A stretch of 64,000 nucleotides of DNA from Bacteroidota bacterium (GTDB taxonomy: Bacteria > Bacteroidota > Bacteroidia > Bacteroidales > F082), in NCBI GenBank assembly GCA_018830105.1, contig JAHJTC010000006.1:246543-310542 (forward strand), written 5' to 3'. The position numbers and the translations under genes are program-made. Within the stretch, counting starts at the first letter, position 1, and the number at the start of each line of letters is the position of its first letter. The notes beneath the pieces were generated by a model. That model had not been told where the DNA came from. It did no database searches and worked only from the letters and a program-made list of their open reading frames with translations. This document shows, in pieces, positions 58,669-64,000 of the stretch.

Positions 58669-60477
58669 TTATGCCTGGGGGTTTTGATGCTGAAAATGGT
58701 TAAAAACCAGCTGTGCTTTGGATTGCCCAATTACTGATTGAAGCTCCTGAAGGCTGGCGGATTTTATCATTTTTACTGATTTAAACTTCCATAGCAATTT
58801 CTGAGCTGTATTAAAACCAATGCCTTCAATCTCTGTCAATTCAGATTTTATAGTGCCTTTCTCAAATTGTTTGCGGTGATGTGTTATACCAAAACGATGT
58901 GCTTCGTCGCGCAATTGCTGGATTATTTTTAGTGACTCCGATCGTTTGTCGATATATAATGGCGTGCTGTCGCCCGGGAAATATATTTCTTCCAAGCGTT
59001 TGGCAATACCAATAATCGCAATTTTTCCGCGTAAGCCAAGCTTGTCGAGTGATTTTACGGCAGCACTCAACTGTCCTTTGCCGCCATCAACAACAATGAG
59101 CTGTGGCAAGGGTTTTTCTTCGTTAAGTAGCCGGTGGTAACGTCGGTAAACGATTTCTTCCATGGAGGCAAAATCATCAGGGCCTTCAACTGTTTTGATG
59201 TTGAAATGCCGATAAGCTTTTTTGTTAGGTTTGGCATTGACGAACTGCACCATGGCTGCAACAGCATAGTCACCCTGAAAATTTGAATTGTCGAAACATT
59301 CAATTATTTCGGGCAAACCAGGTAAACGTAGGTCTTTTTGCAATTGGTTTAATATCCGCTTTTGATGCCTTTCAGGATCTGTTAAACTGCGTTTTTTTTC
59401 GGTTTCCATTTTAAAATGCTTCGCGTTGCGTTCCGATAAGTCGAGTAAGTGCTTTTTGTCGCCTCTAACGGGTGTTGTTATTTTGATTCCTTCAGGCATA
59501 AATGAAGGTTCAAAAGGGACAATAATTTCTGTTGAATTACTCGATAGTTTCCACCGGATATCTGTTATTGCCAGGGTTAGCAAATCTTCGGCAGACTCTT
59601 CCAGTTTACGTTTTAACTCGATGCTGTGCGATTGCACAATAGCTCCTTCGATTACTTTAAGGTAATTAACATAAACTGAGGATGTGGCATCAATGAGCGA
59701 AAACACATCCACATCATGGATGATGGAGCTAACTATTGTTGATTTGCTTCTGTACTTTTCAAGCAGCTCGACTTTTTCTTTTAGCAGCTGGGCTTTTTCA
59801 AAGTCCAATGTCTCTGCATACGCCATCATTTTGGTTTTCATTTGCCTGATGACCATTTGTATATTACCGCGGATAATATCTCTGATTGCCTTGATCATGG
59901 CATTGTAATCATCGGCTGTTTGCAGGCCTTCGCAGGGTGCTTTGCAATTGCCGATATGGTATTCCAGACAAACTTTAAATCTCCCTTCGGCAATGTATTC
60001 GGGTTTTAGCCGAAGGTTACAGCTACGAACTGTATATAGCTGCCTGATCAAGTCGAGCAGCGTGTTCATCATCTTTACGGACGCATAAGGGCCAAAATAT
60101 TCTGAGCCATCATGGATGATATTTCGGGTGGGAAAAATTCGCGGAAAATGCTCTTTTTTGATACAAATCCAGGGGAAGCTTTTGTCGTCCTTCAGAAGCA
60201 CATTATAGCGGGGCTGGAACTTCTTGATAAGGTTGTTTTCTAATAAGAGTGCGTCATATTCACTGTCAACAACAATAAACTTAATATCGGCTACGCGCCT
60301 AACTAAAACCCGCAGCTTACCCGTTTGTTGCTTTCCAAAATAGCTCATCACACGTTTGCGCAGATCTTTGGCTTTACCTATATAGATAATGGTTCCTTTT
60401 TCATCAAAGTACTGATAAACACCAGGGTTTGAAGGAATAACTGCAAGGCGATCTTTAATATGCTTTTCGTGATTCAA
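58669..60477 (-). CDS. uvrC: Excinuclease ABC subunit C
   Basis: A 602-residue nucleotide-excision repair nuclease that makes both incisions around a lesion. The N-terminal GIY-YIG domain begins SNPGVYQYFDEKGTIIYIGKA, followed by a Cys cluster near 155-180, a UVR segment for UvrB binding (MMAYAETLDFEKAQLLKEKV), the RNase H-like nuclease core (PEIIECFDNSNFQGDYAVA, LIVVDGGKGQLSAA) and the helix-hairpin-helix tail LTEIEGIGFNTAQKLLWKF. All domains and the normal length are present. It starts 83 bases after the thiL stop, and the gap holds its own candidate promoter. Confidence 0.97.
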   Translation of the reverse strand: MNHEKHIKDRLAVIPSNPGVYQYFDEKGTIIYIGKAKDLRKRVMSYFGKQQTGKLRVLVRRVADIKFIVVDSEYDALLLENNLIKKFQPRYNVLLKDDKSFPWICIKKEHFPRIFPTRNIIHDGSEYFGPYASVKMMNTLLDLIRQLYTVRSCNLRLKPEYIAEGRFKVCLEYHIGNCKAPCEGLQTADDYNAMIKAIRDIIRGNIQMVIRQMKTKMMAYAETLDFEKAQLLKEKVELLEKYRSKSTIVSSIIHDVDVFSLIDATSSVYVNYLKVIEGAIVQSHSIELKRKLEESAEDLLTLAITDIRWKLSSNSTEIIVPFEPSFMPEGIKITTPVRGDKKHLLDLSERNAKHFKMETEKKRSLTDPERHQKRILNQLQKDLRLPGLPEIIECFDNSNFQGDYAVAAMVQFVNAKPNKKAYRHFNIKTVEGPDDFASMEEIVYRRYHRLLNEEKPLPQLIVVDGGKGQLSAAVKSLDKLGLRGKIAIIGIAKRLEEIYFPGDSTPLYIDKRSESLKIIQQLRDEAHRFGITHHRKQFEKGTIKSELTEIEGIGFNTAQKLLWKFKSVKMIKSASLQELQSVIGQSKAQLVFNHFQHQNPQA

Positions 60478-60502
60478 ACTTAATACTGTGTTAGGTACCA
60501 GT

Positions 60503-60510
60503 CAAAAATA
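60503..60510 (-). promoter_or_regulatory. Candidate -7 element of uvrC
   Basis: The minus strand reads TATTTTTG (complement of 60503-60510), fitting TAnnTTTG, 26 bases before the uvrC ATG in the thiL-uvrC gap. No clear -33 box. Confidence 0.45.
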
Positions 60511-60560
60511 GTCTATTTGTGAAAGTTGCCGGTAAAAAACTAATGCCGGTTTGGACTAAA

Positions 60561-61625
60561 TCAATTTTTCTTTTGTTCCTCATTACTGAGCGAGTCCCAA
60601 CCTTGTGCTTCGATGTTGAAGCTTTCATTATCGCGGGTGAGCAAGATTGCTTCTCCGGCAGTTGAAGTCATGTGGCCAATAATGCTAATCCCCGGTATTT
60701 TGTTTACTTTTTCAAAATCCGTAACCTTTACAGTAAACAGAAGTTCGTAATCCTCTCCGCCATTGAGTGCAACCACGGTAGGAACCAATTTAAAATCTTC
60801 GGCAACACTGGCCGTCATTGGATCGATTGGCAGTTTTTCTTCATAAATGGCACATCCTAAACCGGAAGCCTTACAAAGGTGTTTGATTTCGGAAGCCAGC
60901 CCATCAGAGATGTCAATCATTGATGAGGGCAAAATGCCGGCTTTTTCAAGCGCATCTACCACATCTAAACGCGCTTCGGGCTTCAGCTGTCGTTCGAGCA
61001 CATAATCGAATCCGTCTAAATCAGGCTGCATATTTGGGTTGGCTTTAAAAACAGCCTTTTCTCTTTCCAGCAAAAGCAATCCCATATATGCTCCACCCAA
61101 GTCGCCGCTTACACAAAGTAAGTCGTTTTCTGAAGCACCTTTTCTATAGCAGAGTTCACTTGCTTTGGCTTGTCCGATTACGGTGACAGAAATAAATAAA
61201 CCCGCTCTGCTGCTTGTTGTATCACCTCCAACGAGGTCAACCTTGTATTTTTCGCAGGCCAGTCTGATCCCCACATATATTTCTTCGATGGCTTCGAGCG
61301 AAAAACGGTTGGAGAGTGCCACGCCAACAACGATCTGTGTGGGACGTGCATTCATGGCTGCCATATCCGAAAAGTTGACTACAGCAGCTTTATAGCCCAG
61401 ATGTTTCAGCGGGGTATAACCGAGATCGAAATGAATGCCTTCGACCAAAAGATCCACTGAAACAAGTGTTTGAAAATCGACATGATCGATCACTGCTGCA
61501 TCATCGCCAACACCATAACGTGACGATGGATTTTTTAGTTCAATACCTTTTGTAAGGTAATCTATCAGGCCAAACTCGCCCAAACTGGAAAGTTCGGTAC
61601 GTTTAGGATTATTATTTTCAGACAT
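60561..61625 (-). CDS. thiL: Thiamine-monophosphate kinase
   Basis: A 354-residue enzyme that makes thiamine diphosphate from thiamine monophosphate and ATP. Signature blocks: GEFGLIDYLTKG at the N terminus, RYGVGDDAAVID near 37-48 (metal binding), DLLVEGIHFDL near 58-68, VVNFSDMAAMNARP, VGGDTTSS near 134-141, CVSGDLGGAYMGL and DISDGLASEIKHL, and the C-terminal NGGEDYELLFTV. It follows the TPR lipoprotein gene by 15 bases, so both share a transcript. Confidence 0.96.
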   Translation of the reverse strand: MSENNNPKRTELSSLGEFGLIDYLTKGIELKNPSSRYGVGDDAAVIDHVDFQTLVSVDLLVEGIHFDLGYTPLKHLGYKAAVVNFSDMAAMNARPTQIVVGVALSNRFSLEAIEEIYVGIRLACEKYKVDLVGGDTTSSRAGLFISVTVIGQAKASELCYRKGASENDLLCVSGDLGGAYMGLLLLEREKAVFKANPNMQPDLDGFDYVLERQLKPEARLDVVDALEKAGILPSSMIDISDGLASEIKHLCKASGLGCAIYEEKLPIDPMTASVAEDFKLVPTVVALNGGEDYELLFTVKVTDFEKVNKIPGISIIGHMTSTAGEAILLTRDNESFNIEAQGWDSLSNEEQKKN

Positions 61626-61640
61626 ATTTTTCAGATAAAA

Positions 61641-62522
61641 TTATTGACTCAGCTTTTGATAATGTTGTGCCTTGGCCTTATCTCCAAAGCGGGCATAAAT
61701 ATTGGCCATGTATAGGGCATATGTTTTGTTGGCCTGCTCACGGTAAAGTTTTTCAAAAATACGCAATGATTTTTTAAAGTCTTCAGTAGCTGTATCCAGG
61801 CCATCGAGCATAATTTTATACTGTTTGCGGGTTTTATTATTTTCATAGTCCTGGAGTTCATTCTGGTAGCGGTTTTCTCCTTTATTGTAGAGCGAAATGG
61901 CTTTCCATTCGTTGGCAGCTTTGTTTTCGGGATTTAGCTTGAGGAGTTGATCCGAGATGTCGTCCAATACCGCAGCATTGTCAAGTTTTTGATTGGCTTC
62001 GAAGTAAGTGTTCAATAGTGTTTCATCCTGCACTGCTTCTGGTGTTGGAGGCCATAAATCAACCGCTTTTTGCCATTGTGCTGTTTCAATATAGATTTGA
62101 TACAAACGGGCTCTTTCAGCTTTTGCGGCTTTACTTTCAGGAAATGATTTTTCTAGGGGTTCTAGCATGCCCGATTCTTTGGAGATATTATCCTGCTGGC
62201 GATAATAAACGGCGAGTTTTTGATACGTATCCGGGGAGGCAGTATTATAATAAATTGCCAGTTTGTAATAGGATTCAGCCTTAGTCATATCCCCAAGCGC
62301 TTCTGCGGCTTTTGCAGCTTCTTCGTAGTGGTTTTCTTCTGATAATGTGCCGGTGGCTTCTTCTTCAGCGATGATTTCTTCATACAGTTGAAGGGATTTT
62401 TCAAGTTTTCCTGCATCAAAAGCCTGCTTTGCCTGTTGGTTTTTTGTCAGTTTTAAAGCCGGACTGCAACCTCCAATAAATAGGACAGCCATCGAAAGTA
62501 GAATCACGAGATATTTTTGCAT
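61641..62522 (-). CDS. TPR-repeat lipoprotein
   Basis: A 293-residue lipoprotein from the ATG at 62522; the upstream ATG at 62576 would place 18 residues before the signal. The lipobox is IGGC with Cys19 (QKYLVILLSMAVLFIGGC). Helical repeats of tetratricopeptide type follow, for instance KQAFDAGKLEKSLQLYEEII, KAAEALGDMTKAESYYKLA and PDTYQKLAVYYRQQDNISKE, and the C-terminal ALYMANIYARFGDKAKAQHY. It would sit in the periplasm as a scaffold for protein assembly. The function is unknown; it heads an operon with thiL. Confidence 0.85.
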   Translation of the reverse strand: MQKYLVILLSMAVLFIGGCSPALKLTKNQQAKQAFDAGKLEKSLQLYEEIIAEEEATGTLSEENHYEEAAKAAEALGDMTKAESYYKLAIYYNTASPDTYQKLAVYYRQQDNISKESGMLEPLEKSFPESKAAKAERARLYQIYIETAQWQKAVDLWPPTPEAVQDETLLNTYFEANQKLDNAAVLDDISDQLLKLNPENKAANEWKAISLYNKGENRYQNELQDYENNKTRKQYKIMLDGLDTATEDFKKSLRIFEKLYREQANKTYALYMANIYARFGDKAKAQHYQKLSQ

Positions 62523-62551
62523 AAGATAAGTTAGGTAGTTAAACGAAGGTG

Positions 62552-62559
62552 CAAAATTA
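62552..62559 (-). promoter_or_regulatory. Candidate -7 element of the TPR lipoprotein-thiL operon
   Basis: The minus strand reads TAATTTTG (complement of 62552-62559), fitting TAnnTTTG, 29 bases before the ATG. A T-rich stretch stands at the -33 distance but does not read TTTG. Confidence 0.5.
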
Positions 62560-62851
62560 CGATTTTTATCAGGCATTGAAAAATGTGGATTTCTATAGGA
62601 ATTTTATTACTTATTGTTTATTTTTACGGTGAGTTTAATATTTGCATTGCTGTATGATGTAAAAACAAACCAAAACTTATTAAATAATGAGTGCTTTAAG
62701 AAGGTTTTTTGGAGACACAATACTTTTTAATGCATGGTCAGAAAGTAGTTTGCATGCCCAAACCTGGGAAATGTTTTTTACTGAGAAGATGATTAAGAAT
62801 TAGTTTAGGATATACCTTTTAAAAGAAATTTAAATCAAAATCACTAAAACC

Positions 62852-63820
62852 ATGAAAACATTTACAACCTTATTGATTTGCCTGCTAGTAATAATAGGTA
62901 AATTAGAAGCACAGGATAGCACGCTGATTCTTTATTATCCACTGAACGAAATTTACGATATTTATGTTCCAGATGAAAGTGGTAATGACAATAGAGGTTT
63001 GGCATATGATACTTGGCCTGCTAAAGACCGTTTTGGACAAAGAGATATGGCCTTGTACTTTAATGGGAATAGTTTTATAAATTTTGAGGCTGAGCATTTT
63101 AATTTTGATACCTACTCATATTGTATGTGGGTGAAAATTGTTGATCAGCCATATTATGGATGCGCTGGTTTTATTTTTGATATTGGCTCAGAATATGGTG
63201 TTGATCAATATGTTGCCTATACAAATAATTATTCACTTTACAATCTATATGGATTTTTAGGCCAGGGTTATAATACTGATGGGTCCTCTTCTTGGATTAG
63301 TCAGGGCAACCTTGTTATTGATGAAGAATGGCATTTCATTGTCTATACAAGGTCTTACGAGTCAATTAAATTATACTTTGATGGTGAGCTGATTGATGAA
63401 TTGGATATTAACCAAGCAACACCTCTTTATGGCAATGATATAAAAGGTTATGTTGGCTGTAGGAATAACCTTCAGCAGTTTTTTAATGGTTTTATAGATG
63501 ATGTGCAGCTTTATAATTATGCCATTAGCCATGATGATATAATACAATTGCTTGGGCATTTACCCACCAACATTATTGAAAAATATGGAGATGATATTAA
63601 AATTTATCCAAATCCTGCTCGTCAAACCCTTAATATTGATTTAAATCAGAATATTAGAGCGTTTACTGTTAACGTATACGATATCTATGGTAAGAAAGTC
63701 CTAAGCCTGAAAAATCAAACTTCCTTCGGTGTTGAATATCTGAAGAGTGGATTATATATTATAAAATTGCGGAATGAAGATAGTCAAGTAGAACTAACGA
63801 CAAAATTCATTAAACATTAA
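62852..63820 (+). CDS. Secreted LamG/concanavalin-like protein with T9SS sorting domain
   Basis: A 322-residue exported protein. After a signal peptide (cleavage near LEAQ) comes a LamG/laminin-G-like jelly-roll (about 25-230) with LYYPLNEIYDIYVPDESGN, ALYFNGNSFINFE, WHFIVYTRSYESIKLYFDGE and FIDDVQLYNYAIS. The last 75 residues are a type A T9SS sorting domain: DIKIYPNPARQTLNIDL, VNVYDIYGKKVLSL and SGLYIIKL. It should pass the SprA channel to the surface, where such domains bind carbohydrate or proteins. The coding sequence is visibly more AT-rich than its neighbours, which hints at a different origin. The 275 bases before it hold only a 38-codon frame of doubtful value. Confidence 0.88.
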   Translation: MKTFTTLLICLLVIIGKLEAQDSTLILYYPLNEIYDIYVPDESGNDNRGLAYDTWPAKDRFGQRDMALYFNGNSFINFEAEHFNFDTYSYCMWVKIVDQPYYGCAGFIFDIGSEYGVDQYVAYTNNYSLYNLYGFLGQGYNTDGSSSWISQGNLVIDEEWHFIVYTRSYESIKLYFDGELIDELDINQATPLYGNDIKGYVGCRNNLQQFFNGFIDDVQLYNYAISHDDIIQLLGHLPTNIIEKYGDDIKIYPNPARQTLNIDLNQNIRAFTVNVYDIYGKKVLSLKNQTSFGVEYLKSGLYIIKLRNEDSQVELTTKFIKH

Positions 63821-63845
63821 TCTGATTTTCATTGGCAGTAATAGC

Positions 63846-63971
63846 TTATCTTTTGCTTTCGTATGCATGCTCGTTGTGCTTATGAATACGTTCGCTCACA
63901 TTCTTTAGGGCAGCCCCAACATAAAAGCGGTTTAATTTCTGACTGAATATAATATAACAACACGCTGACAT
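63846..63971 (-). pseudogene. Truncated GIY-YIG nuclease-like fragment
   Basis: Minus-strand translation from an ATG at 63971 gives 41 residues, then TAA at 63848-63846. The stretch CYIIFSQKLNRFYVGAALKN then VSERIHKHNEHAYESKR matches the beginning of GIY-YIG nucleases (YIIFS.....FYVGA, then a basic helix ERIHKHN) but stops before the catalytic region is complete; family members usually have 80-100 residues. The frame stays open upstream of the ATG to the window's edge, so the start is uncertain. Probably a degenerate copy; a short functional peptide is less likely. Confidence 0.55.
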
Positions 63972-64000
63972 CAAATGGTTTAAAAAAAGAGACTGTGAAA

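Noticed and set aside
62687..62803. 38-codon open frame upstream of the LamG cargo gene
   Set aside because: It has no motif, no clear promoter and an ordinary composition; it could be real but is not supported.
1..64000. CRISPR array, prophage, rRNA operon or complete insertion sequence
   Set aside because: No regularly spaced direct repeats, phage structural genes, rRNA or transposase sequence was seen on either strand.

Overview
The window comes from a member of the Bacteroidota, probably a Bacteroidales-like lineage. Several signals agree: type IX secretion (T9SS) components and cargo (SprA, a PorV/PorQ-family barrel, two proteins with C-terminal sorting domains), TonB-dependent outer-membrane proteins, -7 elements of the form TAnnTTTG typical of this phylum's housekeeping sigma factor, A-rich leaders instead of strong Shine-Dalgarno sites, and phylum-typical families (DUF6029, Omp28, HRDC/HTH_40 helicase, YfcC, long-form PurF). 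Most of the window is chromosomal core. I saw no phage, CRISPR array or intact insertion sequence.

Layout. 1-6.3 kb: the end of a TonB-dependent receptor-like barrel, a 1450-residue T9SS cargo protein and a PorV/PorQ-like barrel form one outer-membrane operon. 6.4-11.7 kb: greA with a structured leader, a HIT hydrolase, a long amidophosphoribosyltransferase (minus strand), a GNAT and a YfcC transporter. 11.7-29.05 kb (minus): an unbroken operon of about 17 kb with a MacA/HlyD-like adaptor, one LolD/MacB-type ATPase, six different FtsX/MacB-type permeases and two small non-transporter proteins. 29.2-32 kb: the divergent genes for a sigma54-dependent response regulator and its histidine kinase. 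A candidate -24/-12 site lies just upstream of the adaptor start, so this two-component system probably controls the operon.

32-41 kb: an FG-GAP repeat protein, a RecD/PIF1-like helicase, tRNA-Pro(CGG), a TauE/SafE exporter, a 290-bp MITE-like element bounded by 14-bp perfect inverted repeats, a lipoprotein isoaspartyl peptidase/asparaginase, and a tightly overlapping LOG / P-loop kinase / dCMP deaminase operon. 41-49 kb: an M20 amidohydrolase, manA, a TlpA-thioredoxin / DUF6029 barrel / Omp28 lipoprotein cluster, and a malic enzyme fused to a phosphotransacetylase-like domain.

49-64 kb: ruvA, the giant T9SS translocon gene sprA (TTG start), gcvH, vanZ-like, tonB, uvrC, thiL, a TPR lipoprotein, a LamG-domain T9SS cargo gene, and a truncated GIY-YIG fragment at the right edge. 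Functionally the window joins outer-membrane secretion (SprA, PorV-like, cargo), envelope stress or efflux (FtsX operon with its regulators), nucleotide metabolism and central metabolism. All family names are by sequence recognition; no database search was run.
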